Positions 30,073 through 38,156 of a DNA stretch of 64,000 nt are shown here, piece by piece. Positions within the stretch are counted from its first letter, which is position 1; each line of letters starts with the position of its first letter. Source of the stretch: Olsenella massiliensis (GTDB lineage: Bacteria; Actinomycetota; Coriobacteriia; Coriobacteriales; Atopobiaceae); the NCBI RefSeq assembly GCF_001457795.1, contig NZ_LN898209.1:124001-188000 (forward strand), in the 5' to 3' direction. The translations under genes were made by a program, and so were the position numbers. The notes under the pieces are model-generated. The model ran no database searches. It saw nothing but the letters and a program-made list of their open reading frames with translations, and had not been told where the DNA came from.

Positions 30073-30744
30073 TCATACCACAAACAGCAACGCCGAGAGC
30101 GTGACGCACGTGGCGCCCGCGAGCACCCAGAGGTGCCAGACAAAGTGCAGGTACGGCACCCTCTTTGCCACGTAGAAGCCCACGCCGACCGTGTAGCAGA
30201 CGCCGCCGGCGACCAGCAGCCAGAAGCCCGCGCGCGGCATGAGCTCCCAGATGTCCATGAAGCGCACGACGATGAGCCAGCCCATCGCCACGTAGATCAG
30301 GGCCGAGACAAACGCGGGCTGCCGCTCCCTGAGCGCCACCTCGGCGACGATGCCGGCCGCCGCGACGCCCCAGACCAACAGCGCGAGCTCCAGGCCCCCG
30401 CGACCTGCCAGCGTGACGAGCGCGAAGGGCGCGTAGCTGCCGGCTATGAGCAGGTAGATGGCGCTGTGGTCCAGGGTCCTGAAGACGGACTTCGCCGACG
30501 GCGGCACCAGCGCATGATAGAGCGTCGAGAGGAGGAACTCGAGGATGAGGCCGCCGCCCATGAGCAGCGCGGCAAGAAGGCGGACGCCTCCGCCGTGCGC
30601 GACCGCCCGCATGACGAGCAGCACGAGCGCAGCGATGGAGAGCAGCACCCCAACGCCATGTGACACGGCGTTGGCGACCTCCTCTCCCGTGGAGTACTGC
30701 CGCCGCGGCCGCCTGGCCCGCTCCACCCCCGTCCGTCCGCTCAC
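30073..30744 (-). CDS. Hemolysin III / PAQR-family membrane protein
   Basis: A 223-residue seven-helix protein of the hemolysin III (YqfA/PAQR) family. Family hallmarks are EEVANAVSHGVG near residue 20, LLSTLYHAL, FRTLDHSAIYLLIAGSYAPF and the C-terminal HFVWHLWVLAGA; the His and Asp residues are the presumed metal site. The GTG start at 30744 is preceded by AGGAGG; the open frame upstream is Arg/Pro-rich and unrelated. True haemolytic activity of the family is doubtful; a hydrolase or membrane-homeostasis role is more likely. Confidence 0.92.
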   Translation of the reverse strand: MSGRTGVERARRPRRQYSTGEEVANAVSHGVGVLLSIAALVLLVMRAVAHGGGVRLLAALLMGGGLILEFLLSTLYHALVPPSAKSVFRTLDHSAIYLLIAGSYAPFALVTLAGRGGLELALLVWGVAAAGIVAEVALRERQPAFVSALIYVAMGWLIVVRFMDIWELMPRAGFWLLVAGGVCYTVGVGFYVAKRVPYLHFVWHLWVLAGATCVTLSALLFVV

Positions 30745-30796
30745 ACGCCTCGCCTCCTGGATGTCCCGACGCTCGTCGCGCCCATGCCGGCCACGC

Positions 30797-32359
30797 CTAG
30801 CCGTCGCTGCGCGAAAAGGCGTTGCGCATGCCCTCGCTGGTGGTGAAGAGCACGGCGGCGAGGGCCTTGTCGGTCTCCTCGCGTAGCATGGCCGCGATCC
30901 GCTCGTTGGCCTTCGTGAGCGCGCGGGCGGCGTCCTTGCGCGAGAGGCCCTTGGCGTCGCGGTCGCCGTCGGCGACGAGGGCGTGGCCCCGAGAGCCCAC
31001 CGCCAGCTGATAGCGCTCGATGGCGGGCTGGTTGGCGGCAAACTGAGCGTCCGCCAGGGCGGCGATGAGGCGGCTTGACCAGTAGAAGCTCTCGGTGGTC
31101 ACCTGCCCGGCGTCCGTGTTCGAGAGGTAGGCGGGCGTTGCGTCCACGTTGGCGAAGAGCGGCACGAGGGCGTTGAAGACGTTGGAGCCGTAGGCCATCC
31201 ACTGCAAGGCGCGTGCGCCCTCGGGCGCATGGGGCCTCAGCTGCAGGACCGCGAGCTCGCAGTTGCGATTGATGCCGATGGGACGGTACATGCCGCGCGT
31301 CGCGCTCGTGCCCAGGCGACCGTAGGGGTCATAGGGCGTCCCCTGGAAGTGCAGGGAGAGCGCGTACTTGACGTCCTCGACGGTGAGCCTGCGCTCGGGA
31401 GCCAGGCACCAGGGAAGGTCGTCCGCCTCAGGACCACGGGCCAAGGAGAGGTCGTCCCAGCCCTCGTGAGGCGTCAGGAAGCGATGCATGTCCCAGGCGC
31501 GCGGCGTGTTGTACACGTGGTCGGCGTCGGAGTGACTGCCGAAGGCATCGCGGGGGTTGAAGACGCGTGCCACGGGGACGCCCGCGCCCCGCTCGCCCTC
31601 CTCCGTCGCCTCGTCGTCGGCGAGGGCGCACGGCAGCGTGAGGTCAAGGTGGTTTTGGGCCATCCAGCCCTCGAGGTCCGCCGAGCACATGAACTCCTCC
31701 TGCGCGCCCAAGGCGTCCGCAAGGTCAAACTCGTCGATGCCCAGCTGATTGGGCATGGTCACGTAGCAGTCGTCCGGCACGCGCCGGGCGATCCAATGAT
31801 GCCCGCCCACGGTCTCGAGCCACCAGATCTCGTTGACGTCCGAGAAGGCGATGCCGTTCATCTCGTAGGTGCCGTGGCGCTCGAGGAGCGCGCCCAGGCG
31901 CAGGACGCCCTCGCGCGCCGAGCGGATGTAGGGGAGCACGAGCGTGACCATGTCCTCCTCGCCGATGCCGCCCGGGACCTCGGGAACGTAATCGGCCTCG
32001 CCCGCGCGCCCGCGGGCAGGTACGAGCTGCACGAGGGGGTCCGCCCCCAGCACGCGCTCGTTGGACGTGAGGGTCTCGGTGGCGGTCATGGCGACGTCGG
32101 CCGCGTTGACGCCGGCGGCGGCCCAGACGCCCTCGGCGTCGTCGGCGTCGGGCACGCTCGTGTAGCGCAGGGGGTCGTCGGGCAGGTCGAGCTGTACGTG
32201 ACTGATCTTGGAGCGGTAGTGGCGGGGCTGGTCGGCGGGAAGCACCACCCGCATGCGCTTTACGTTGAAGAGCCCGGAGGGGCTGTCCTCGTTGCGCGCG
32301 ATGATGGTTGACCCGTCATGGCTGGCATTCTTGCCAACGAGCATGGTCGTGCAGGGCAT
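30797..32359 (-). CDS. C69-family dipeptidase (PepD-like)
   Basis: A 520-residue N-terminal-nucleophile hydrolase that cleaves dipeptides in the cytoplasm. The N-terminus MPCTTMLVGKNASHDGSTIIARNEDS is diagnostic; Cys3 becomes the catalytic residue after trimming. Further family motifs are GVNAADVAMTATETL and GGHHWIARRVPDDCYVTMPNQ. The start ATG 32359 has AAGGAG eight bases upstream; the longer frame to 32398 would bury the nucleophile. It is followed 52 bp later by the hemolysin III gene on the same strand. Confidence 0.93.
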   Translation of the reverse strand: MPCTTMLVGKNASHDGSTIIARNEDSPSGLFNVKRMRVVLPADQPRHYRSKISHVQLDLPDDPLRYTSVPDADDAEGVWAAAGVNAADVAMTATETLTSNERVLGADPLVQLVPARGRAGEADYVPEVPGGIGEEDMVTLVLPYIRSAREGVLRLGALLERHGTYEMNGIAFSDVNEIWWLETVGGHHWIARRVPDDCYVTMPNQLGIDEFDLADALGAQEEFMCSADLEGWMAQNHLDLTLPCALADDEATEEGERGAGVPVARVFNPRDAFGSHSDADHVYNTPRAWDMHRFLTPHEGWDDLSLARGPEADDLPWCLAPERRLTVEDVKYALSLHFQGTPYDPYGRLGTSATRGMYRPIGINRNCELAVLQLRPHAPEGARALQWMAYGSNVFNALVPLFANVDATPAYLSNTDAGQVTTESFYWSSRLIAALADAQFAANQPAIERYQLAVGSRGHALVADGDRDAKGLSRKDAARALTKANERIAAMLREETDKALAAVLFTTSEGMRNAFSRSDG

Positions 32360-32460
32360 GGCGCTCCTTGCGTCGCGATGGTCGTACCCGCACATCATAG
32401 CGCAGGGTCAGACGGCCCGATGCGCCGGGAGGCGCGCGGCGGCTCGTTGGCGCCGGCGCC

Positions 32461-33048
32461 CTAGTCTATGAGGCGCGAGCTTCGATGCTGTATGAGCAGG
32501 TGGCCCAGCACGACGCCTGCGGCAATGATGACCGAGATGGACGCGGCGGGCGGCCAGAAGACGAGGGAGACGACGAGCCCGCAGGCCTTGATCGCAAAGT
32601 CGACGGGCATGATGCTGCGGTTGAACTTGGTGAAGTGACGCAGGGTCCCGTTGTCCTTGTCGGCCTTGATGAGGCTGCTGTAGAGGAACATGTTGGTGGC
32701 TGCGGTCATCACGATCACCATCCCATAGAACGCCTGCGGGAAGGGGTCGTAGAAGCTGTTGGAGAGGAGGCTCGTGGCATAGGGCACGAGCGAGGTGAAA
32801 AACAGGAACACCAGCACCCACCACACCACGCGGCGGTCGATGACCCTGACGTAGTCCCACTCCGCGTTGTTGGACGACCACAGCGCGCTCAGCCAGAAGA
32901 ACGAGGCGACGTAGGCAAACAGGTCGCCGCGGATGGCCCAGAGCCCCTCCCAGCTTATGGGGTCGGGCTTCTTGAGCTCCAGCACCAGAACGGTCATGAT
33001 GATTGCGAGCAAGGCGTCAAAGAACGCGATCAGGCGGTCCTTCTCCAC
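32461..33048 (-). CDS. TMEM175/DUF1211-family potassium-channel-like protein
   Basis: A 195-residue membrane protein with six predicted helices. The N-terminal signature RLIAFFDALLAIIMTVLVLEL corresponds to the TMEM175 pore-helix motif (RxxAFxDxxxAIxxTxLxLEL). Bacterial members form potassium-selective tetramers. GTG 33048 was chosen as start because AAGGGA lies just upstream; another in-frame GTG is five codons earlier. The second position of the usual FSDG motif is changed (FFDA), so channel activity is uncertain. Confidence 0.83.
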   Translation of the reverse strand: MEKDRLIAFFDALLAIIMTVLVLELKKPDPISWEGLWAIRGDLFAYVASFFWLSALWSSNNAEWDYVRVIDRRVVWWVLVFLFFTSLVPYATSLLSNSFYDPFPQAFYGMVIVMTAATNMFLYSSLIKADKDNGTLRHFTKFNRSIMPVDFAIKACGLVVSLVFWPPAASISVIIAAGVVLGHLLIQHRSSRLID

Positions 33049-33317
33049 GGGGCGTCCCTTCACTTGGGAATCTACGGTTACCGTCCAGCATACTCCTGAA
33101 CGGGGGTACCAGCAGCGTCGATGGCATGTCGAACGTGACATGGCGCACGATGGGCCCCGTCGTGCGTTTTGCCAGGTGTCGCGAGCGTCTGTGGAGGGCA
33201 TCTTGCGACTGCGGGGAGAGGCGCCCTGCGCCCGCGTGCTAGGATGGGACCGCCATAACGGCGAGGGAGACCACGGACCGGACGCCCGACGCGGGCGCCC
33301 CTGCGGGAAGGACCACC

Positions 33318-34346
33318 ATGCCCATGAGATTCAAGCGCCACCTGCCCATACCGCAGGAGATTCGCGACGAGATGCCCCTCTCGGCCGACCTCGCGGCGCG
33401 CAAGGAGACGTTTGACGCAGAGCTTTCGGCCATCATCCGCGGGGAGTCCCCACGGCGCCTCCTCATCATCGGGCCCTGCTCGGCGGACCGCGAGGACTCG
33501 GTGCTCGACTACATGGAGAGGCTCGCCGCGCTCGCGCAGGAGGTCAAGGACAAGCTCCTCGTCGTCCCGCGCGTGTACACCAACAAGCCGCGCACCAAGG
33601 GAACGGGCTACAAGGGGCTCCTGCACAACCCCGACCCCATGGGGGCGCCCGACCTTCTTGAGGGCGTGAAGGCCATCCGTCACATGCATCTGGCGGTCAT
33701 CGAGCGCACGGGCATGTTCCCGGCCGACGAGATGCTCTATCCCGAGAACTACCAGTATCTCGTCGACCTGCTCTCCTATGTGGCGGTGGGCGCGCGCTCC
33801 GTGGAGAACCAGCAGCATCGCCTGGTGGCGAGCGGCGTGCGCGGCGCGGTGGGCATGAAGAACCCCACCGGCGGCTCCATGGCCGTGATGCTCAACTCCA
33901 TCAGCGCCGCCCAGGCGCCCCAGACCTTCATCTATCGCAACTGGGAGGTGGAGACTGCGGGCAACCCCCTGGCGCACGCGCTGCTTCGCGGCTACCAGGG
34001 CATGGACGGCGTCACCTATCCCAACTACCACTACGAGCACCTCGAGCGCCTGGCCATGCGGTACGCCTCGGGCGCCTACGAGAACCCGGCGGTCATCATC
34101 GACTGCAACCACGACAACTCGGGCAAGCGCCCGCTGGAGCAGCTGCGCATTGCCAACGAGGTGCTCGACAGCGTGCGCCGCAGCGCGGACGTCGCGGGCA
34201 TCTTCAGGGGCTTCATGGTGGAGTCCTACCTCGAGGACGGCAGCCAGCCAGTGGACGGCGGGGTGTACGGAAAGTCCATCACGGACGCCTGCCTGGGCTG
34301 GGAGCGCACGGCCGCGCTGGTGCGGGACCTGGCCGAGCGAATCTAG
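33318..34346 (+). CDS. aroF: 3-deoxy-7-phosphoheptulonate (DAHP) synthase, class I AroFGH type
   Basis: A 342-residue enzyme joining phosphoenolpyruvate and erythrose 4-phosphate in the first step of aromatic amino-acid synthesis. Diagnostic motifs are IGPCSADRE, PRVYTNKPRTKGTGYKGLLHNP, AVGARSVENQQHRLVASG (metal Cys replaced by the alternative pattern of some bacteria), GMKNPTGGS, IDCNHDNSGKR and FMVESYLEDGSQP. The start ATG 33318 has GAAGGA upstream, and TAGGAT near 33239 is a possible -10. The feedback specificity (Phe, Tyr or Trp) cannot be read. It is a single gene at the left edge of the accessory block; aroF is used generically. Confidence 0.93.
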   Translation: MPMRFKRHLPIPQEIRDEMPLSADLAARKETFDAELSAIIRGESPRRLLIIGPCSADREDSVLDYMERLAALAQEVKDKLLVVPRVYTNKPRTKGTGYKGLLHNPDPMGAPDLLEGVKAIRHMHLAVIERTGMFPADEMLYPENYQYLVDLLSYVAVGARSVENQQHRLVASGVRGAVGMKNPTGGSMAVMLNSISAAQAPQTFIYRNWEVETAGNPLAHALLRGYQGMDGVTYPNYHYEHLERLAMRYASGAYENPAVIIDCNHDNSGKRPLEQLRIANEVLDSVRRSADVAGIFRGFMVESYLEDGSQPVDGGVYGKSITDACLGWERTAALVRDLAERI

Positions 34347-34410
34347 GCACGGGGTCCGCCCGGGCGGGAGCCCGGCGAGCCGGGTCGGGGCCGGGCGGCG
34401 TCGCGCGGCG

Positions 34411-34498
34411 CCTAGTCCAGCTGCTCGCGGGCCATCTCTCGGTGCGCCGGCGCCGTCAGAGGACGTCGCAGCCCTAGTCCAGCTGCTCGCGGGCCATC
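34411..34498. repeat. 26-bp direct repeat at the left edge of the accessory block
   Basis: The last 26 bases of the carbonic-anhydrase-like gene, including its stop codon (34473-34498), recur exactly at 34411-34436, with 36 unrelated bases between the copies. The outer copy is thus a stranded duplicate of a gene end, the kind of scar left by recombination or insertion. Confidence 0.85.
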
Positions 34499-34789
34499 CG
34501 CACGTATTCCTCGGCGTTTTCCGCATTCGCCGCGACCTCTGCGGGCGTCAGCCTTCGCCTGACGCGGGCGGGGCTTCCCAGCGCGAGGCTGCCGTCGGGT
34601 ATCACCGCGCCCTGGGTGACGAGCGAACCGGCCCCTATGATGCAGTCGCCGCCCACCTTGGCGCCGTTGAGCACGATGGCTCCCATGCCGATGACGGTGT
34701 TGTCGCCCACGTCGCAGCCGTGAACGACGGCGTTGTGCCCCACGGTCACCCCCTCGCGCTTACAGTTTGCGAGGGTGAGAAGATCATCC
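34474..34789 (-). pseudogene. Gamma-carbonic-anhydrase-like (hexapeptide repeat) gene, 5' end missing
   Basis: The C-terminal part of a YrdA/CaiE-type left-handed beta-helix protein. It reads [40 protein letters not shown] and so on, with the zinc-site His of [10 protein letters not shown], and ends in the usual Arg-rich and helical tail. Intact relatives have about 60-80 more N-terminal residues with the first zinc His. Upstream of about 34789 the frame runs into unrelated, lower-GC sequence and a stop. The missing part is not found at the other end of the block. An internal start at 34749 exists, but the product would lack half the fold. Confidence 0.8.
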
Positions 34790-34808
34790 TCATTGGGGCC
34801 ACTCGGAC

Positions 34809-34952
34809 TCAGGTAAGTCCACGCTCATCTGCTCCATCAACTGACTCGAGGAATTCTCGAGTGCCTCCATGCGCGCGGGCGGTGAGCTCATGCCCCGCAA
34901 GAATCACCTGGAGGTCACACTTGTAGGCACACCTTCGTGATTTTTTAGCAGT
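34809..34952 (-). pseudogene. 3' remnant of an unidentified gene
   Basis: A minus-strand frame of about 47 codons reads AKKSRRCAYKCDLQVILAGHEL and onward to a TGA at 34809, with an in-frame stop just upstream and no start or ribosome site. The Cys-x-x-x-Cys segment suggests the end of a metal-ribbon or transposase-like protein, but I cannot name it. It lies at the left edge of the accessory block and may be part of what interrupted the carbonic-anhydrase gene. Confidence 0.35.
34844..34862. repeat. Short inverted repeat
   Basis: Arms ACTCGAG and CTCGAGT (7 bp) flank GAATT, inside the unidentified gene remnant. It may be chance. Confidence 0.35.
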
Positions 34953-35167
34953 TCAACCTACCTATCAAGTGGAATAGCATGCGCGAATTCAATCTAAGGA
35001 TTGACGTGGCGGGAGATTTTGATACCTCCGGCGACTTCAAGCACCTCGACTAGGCTCGATGATTCGCTCGGTCGACGTGGCCTTCCATCCAAGGCCTTTT
35101 ACTACCTTGATATCCTAAATCTGGTCGAGCGCTCCTTAAAATGAGGCTTTCGTGCGGCGGCATGAGG
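34953..35167. other. Non-coding or decayed sequence
   Basis: Only very short frames occur (for example ATG 34979 to TAG 35053, 24 codons). No recognised protein, RNA or repeat. Confidence 0.4.
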
Positions 35168-35563
35168 CTACGGAGGAGATTGCCTCCCGCTCTCCCGGCA
35201 ACGGAGGCGGTCGCGAAGTTTCTCTAGGGGGTTTAGCTCCTCCGTCGCGACCTCATCCATTGCAACAAAGGTGTCGCGGCCAAGATGGGACCCCATGGCC
35301 CTAACGAGTGCTGCGCCATCATTGGGCACAAGGGTAATGACCTGACCGACATCGGTATGCACAGCGAGCTCACGAACATCTCCACGGAATACTTCGACCC
35401 TAACAAGCGCGATTTCGTTCCAAGCGATACATAGTTGACGCGCGCCATTAATCCCCTCAAACTCGATGCCGGCGTCTCCGCAAAGAATCATTCCCGGCTT
35501 TGGAATAAACCCGCCGGTCAGAACGTTACAGTCGATTTGTGCCTCAATAATGTCGTTAAACAC
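35168..35563 (-). CDS. DUF956 (ManO-like) PTS-associated protein
   Basis: A 131-residue protein whose core (GMILCGDAGIEFEGINGARQLCIAWNEIALVRVEVFRGDVRELAVHTDVGQVITLVPNDGAALVRAM) follows the DUF956 pattern: a PH-like beta fold with GD.G.EF, I.W.EI and a later phosphate-loop-like part. Family members usually sit next to mannose-type PTS operons and are thought to regulate them. The start GTG 35563 has AGGAG about ten bases upstream, at the end of the kinase-like gene, so the two are co-transcribed. Here its partner PTS is fructose-type. Confidence 0.7.
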   Translation of the reverse strand: MFNDIIEAQIDCNVLTGGFIPKPGMILCGDAGIEFEGINGARQLCIAWNEIALVRVEVFRGDVRELAVHTDVGQVITLVPNDGAALVRAMGSHLGRDTFVAMDEVATEELNPLEKLRDRLRCRESGRQSPP

Positions 35564-35580
35564 TATCAGTTCTTACTCCT

Positions 35581-36582
35581 CTACTGTCTGATGCTCGGTT
35601 TCACGCCAGAGGCGAGAAGCGATGCGATTTCGGTTTCGGTCGCGTTTGAAAGATCGCCCAAGACGGTTGCCTTGAAGGCTGATGACATTGTGGCGAAGTC
35701 AACGAGGAACTGGGATTCCCAACGGCTTGCCTCACCATGGAGGATGGCTGCAGCAAAGACACTACCGCAACTGGAAATATCGGCTAAGGACACTTGCTGG
35801 GGTAGCGAGAGGAATGTTTTTTCCCGTGTGACTTTAGCACCGCGAATAAGTGCAATGTCATAGCGGTCAATCTGTCGCACGACAAAGCAGAGAGAGCGCA
35901 GTGAGTAGTCGTTAAGCATTCCATGCGCCCAGTTGAGGCAGAAGTCGAAGAGCTCGGGTTCCTCTACGCTCGCGTGCTCGATAGAGATGATGTCGTCCTC
36001 AGAGGCGATGAGCTCATCGATTAAGGGCATGAGCTTGCCGATTTTTAAGAGTGCGTCCTCGTGAGACCACATGGTTTCCCGATAGTTAAGATCAATAACG
36101 GTTTTTATGCCGCGACCTTTGCAAGCGCGCAACGCGTCAATGCAAACGTGGAACATCTCGTCCGAAATTGCGGGCACGACACCCGAGAAGAAGAACACCT
36201 CGATGCCGTTCAGGATGTGGTCCCAGTCAAAGCTCGCTCTTTTTGCGTTGGCCATAGAAGTGTCGGATCGGTCGTAGGTAACAACGGTCGGACGAATAGA
36301 ACGCCCCCGCTCAGAGTAATAAAGGCCCATGCGATGATTGGAGCGGAGGATTTTCGAGGTGCCAATTCCATAGCGCGCGAGGTTCATAATCGCGTTTGTA
36401 CCGAGACGATTCTCGGGGATTACGCTCATGAAGGCGACATTTTGACCAAGCTGCGCTAGCGTGGTTGCAACAACAACCTCAGCGCCGCCGTACGATATTT
36501 CGACGCTTCTGGCGTTGTCAAGACGCTCGTGCGCAACAGTAGAAAGTCTGATTAGTGGCTCACCGAAGCAGAGGATAACCAT
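35581..36582 (-). CDS. PfkB-family sugar-kinase-like protein with altered active site
   Basis: A 333-residue ribokinase-fold protein, nearest in style to 2-keto-3-deoxygluconate kinases (MVILCFGEPLIRLS; YGGAEVVVATTLAQLGQNVAFMSVIPENRLGTNAIMNLARYGI). The C-terminal PfkB signature, normally DTxGAGDxF, reads DISSCGSVFAAA, so the catalytic base Asp is Ser and the anion-hole glycine pattern is changed. It may be inactive, a sensor, or an unusual kinase. The start ATG 36582 follows TAGGAG. The AEC transporter gene ends two bases upstream and the DUF956 gene follows, all on the minus strand. Confidence 0.82.
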   Translation of the reverse strand: MVILCFGEPLIRLSTVAHERLDNARSVEISYGGAEVVVATTLAQLGQNVAFMSVIPENRLGTNAIMNLARYGIGTSKILRSNHRMGLYYSERGRSIRPTVVTYDRSDTSMANAKRASFDWDHILNGIEVFFFSGVVPAISDEMFHVCIDALRACKGRGIKTVIDLNYRETMWSHEDALLKIGKLMPLIDELIASEDDIISIEHASVEEPELFDFCLNWAHGMLNDYSLRSLCFVVRQIDRYDIALIRGAKVTREKTFLSLPQQVSLADISSCGSVFAAAILHGEASRWESQFLVDFATMSSAFKATVLGDLSNATETEIASLLASGVKPSIRQ

Positions 36583-36584
36583 AG

Positions 36585-37511
36585 CTATACTCCTAAGAAA
36601 AGCACTAGCGAGGTCATCATGATGATGCCTGCAAGGATGGTTAACGCGTTCGCCATTCCGGCTAGCCCTTTGTCGCCGCCAGCCCACAGAGTGTAAACCG
36701 GTCCCGTCGAGGGCGCTGGCGCCCAGGCAAGAATGGCAACTACCTTGCGGATAATGGGGTCAAAGGGCAGCAAAAACAGCGCGGCCAGCGAGAGAACAGC
36801 TGCAAAGGCAAATCGCCAGCTTATCAGGCGAATTAGTTTTGCGGCTTTAGTCTTGTTAACCGTGAACCTAATTATAAGCCCGATCATGAACATTGCTAAA
36901 AAGGAATTTGCGTTGGCAATGGGATCGATAAGAGTGATGGCTTCTGGGGGAATCCGCAAGTCAAAGAGTCCCATGAAGATAAGGACCACATAGCAGTCGA
37001 AAGACGCGGACGAGAAGAGCGAACGGGCAAACAATGTGGCTTTGTCACGCATACACTGATAGTCAGTGTCAAGCACAAGCGCACGAATGAGTGCCCAGGT
37101 GCCTCCCGTGCACATAAGAGAGTTTCCGGCATCAAACAGACATGTTGCGATGGCCGCTTGAGCAGGGAAAAAAGCTTGTACAAAGGCGAATGCAAAGCAC
37201 CCAATATTGAAGCCTGCGACGTTGGACTGTTGAAGAATTCGCTCATCCTGTGGCTTGCCAGCGTATACAACCAGCGAGAGGAAGAATGGCGTGACGTTCG
37301 CAGCGAAACCGAGGGCGATGAGGCACAGAAGTGATTGGTCGAATTTGGATGCCCCAAACGCACGGATTATGGCGCAGGGAAGTGTCAGGTTAAATACGAT
37401 TTTGGAGATTAGTCGGTCGGCACCTTCCCCAAACTTTCCACTGTGACCGGCAGCAACGCCTATGAGGATGACAACGACGAAGGATGAAACTTTAGCTAAG
37501 ACATTAAACAT
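36585..37511 (-). CDS. AEC-family (auxin efflux carrier-like) transporter
   Basis: A 308-residue membrane protein with about ten helices in two halves. The opening MFNVLAKVSSFVVVILIGVAAGHSGKFGEGADRLISKIVFNLTLPCAIIRAF is typical of bacterial AEC transporters, which carry organic acids such as malate or malonate. The second half includes IANANSFLAMFMIGLIIRFTVNK. It lies in a minus-strand series with the kinase-like and DUF956 genes, divergent from the PTS operon, so it may export or import an acid from that pathway. Confidence 0.87.
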   Translation of the reverse strand: MFNVLAKVSSFVVVILIGVAAGHSGKFGEGADRLISKIVFNLTLPCAIIRAFGASKFDQSLLCLIALGFAANVTPFFLSLVVYAGKPQDERILQQSNVAGFNIGCFAFAFVQAFFPAQAAIATCLFDAGNSLMCTGGTWALIRALVLDTDYQCMRDKATLFARSLFSSASFDCYVVLIFMGLFDLRIPPEAITLIDPIANANSFLAMFMIGLIIRFTVNKTKAAKLIRLISWRFAFAAVLSLAALFLLPFDPIIRKVVAILAWAPAPSTGPVYTLWAGGDKGLAGMANALTILAGIIMMTSLVLFLGV

Positions 37512-37592
37512 AACGGGTGTGGCTCCAAATATGACGGTTGAGCAAAAGAAAGGGCCGGCTGGCACCGGCCCTTGAAGGAAAGGTGTCTGTAA

Positions 37593-38156
37593 TTAATATT
37601 TGGGCTTCTGGATGCGGCTTACCTTCTCGGGGTGGAAGCGCTTGACTGCGGCAAGCCCATCCCGCGCATCAATGTGGTCGCCCGCCTTTTTAAACTGAAT
37701 ACGGATAGGTGAGAAGCCCATATCGATGTTGGCTTGTGCAAGACGGGCTTGCCGGCGATTGCGAATCTTGACCCATTCGTCATAGTTGGTGGGAACCGCG
37801 CATAGGAAGGTGTCGTCCTTGAGTTTAAGAAGATGTACGTCTGAAATCTGATTCCAGGGAGTAAAGCCTGAGCCCATCGAGTCGGTGTTGTCGGTAATCC
37901 CCTTTTCGTCGATGACAATGACGCTGTGGCGATGGATGAGCTTTACGATGTTGGATCCAATAATGAAGACTGAGATGGGGAGCATAATCCAGCCCATGCA
38001 AATCTTCATAATAAGGAGATTCTCTGCGTAGGGCAGTGGCTGTGTGAGCACGATGATTGACCCGGAGAGCAGGCAAGCTCCCATAAACAAATAAGATACG
38101 AGAAGGACGGCGTTCGCATTGATGGCGAGTTTCTCACCTTCATTGGTACGGGACAT
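37593..38156 (-). CDS. STM3941-like membrane protein with PH-like domain
   Basis: A 187-residue protein. Two membrane helices (about residues 15-38 and 48-70) are followed by a short beta-rich PH-like domain starting HRHSVIVIDEKGITDNTDSMGSGFTPWNQISDVHLLK. This layout matches the poorly known STM3941 family. ATG 38156 has AAGGAAGGA upstream. It is the first gene of the minus-strand series and is read away from the PTS operon. A membrane-bound regulatory role is possible but unproven. Confidence 0.7.
   Translation of the reverse strand: MSRTNEGEKLAINANAVLLVSYLFMGACLLSGSIIVLTQPLPYAENLLIMKICMGWIMLPISVFIIGSNIVKLIHRHSVIVIDEKGITDNTDSMGSGFTPWNQISDVHLLKLKDDTFLCAVPTNYDEWVKIRNRRQARLAQANIDMGFSPIRIQFKKAGDHIDARDGLAAVKRFHPEKVSRIQKPKY

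Noticed and set aside
34844-34862. XhoI-EcoRI-XhoI-like sequence suggesting a cloning scar
   Set aside because: It lies in natural-looking sequence with no vector around it; a chance palindrome is more likely.
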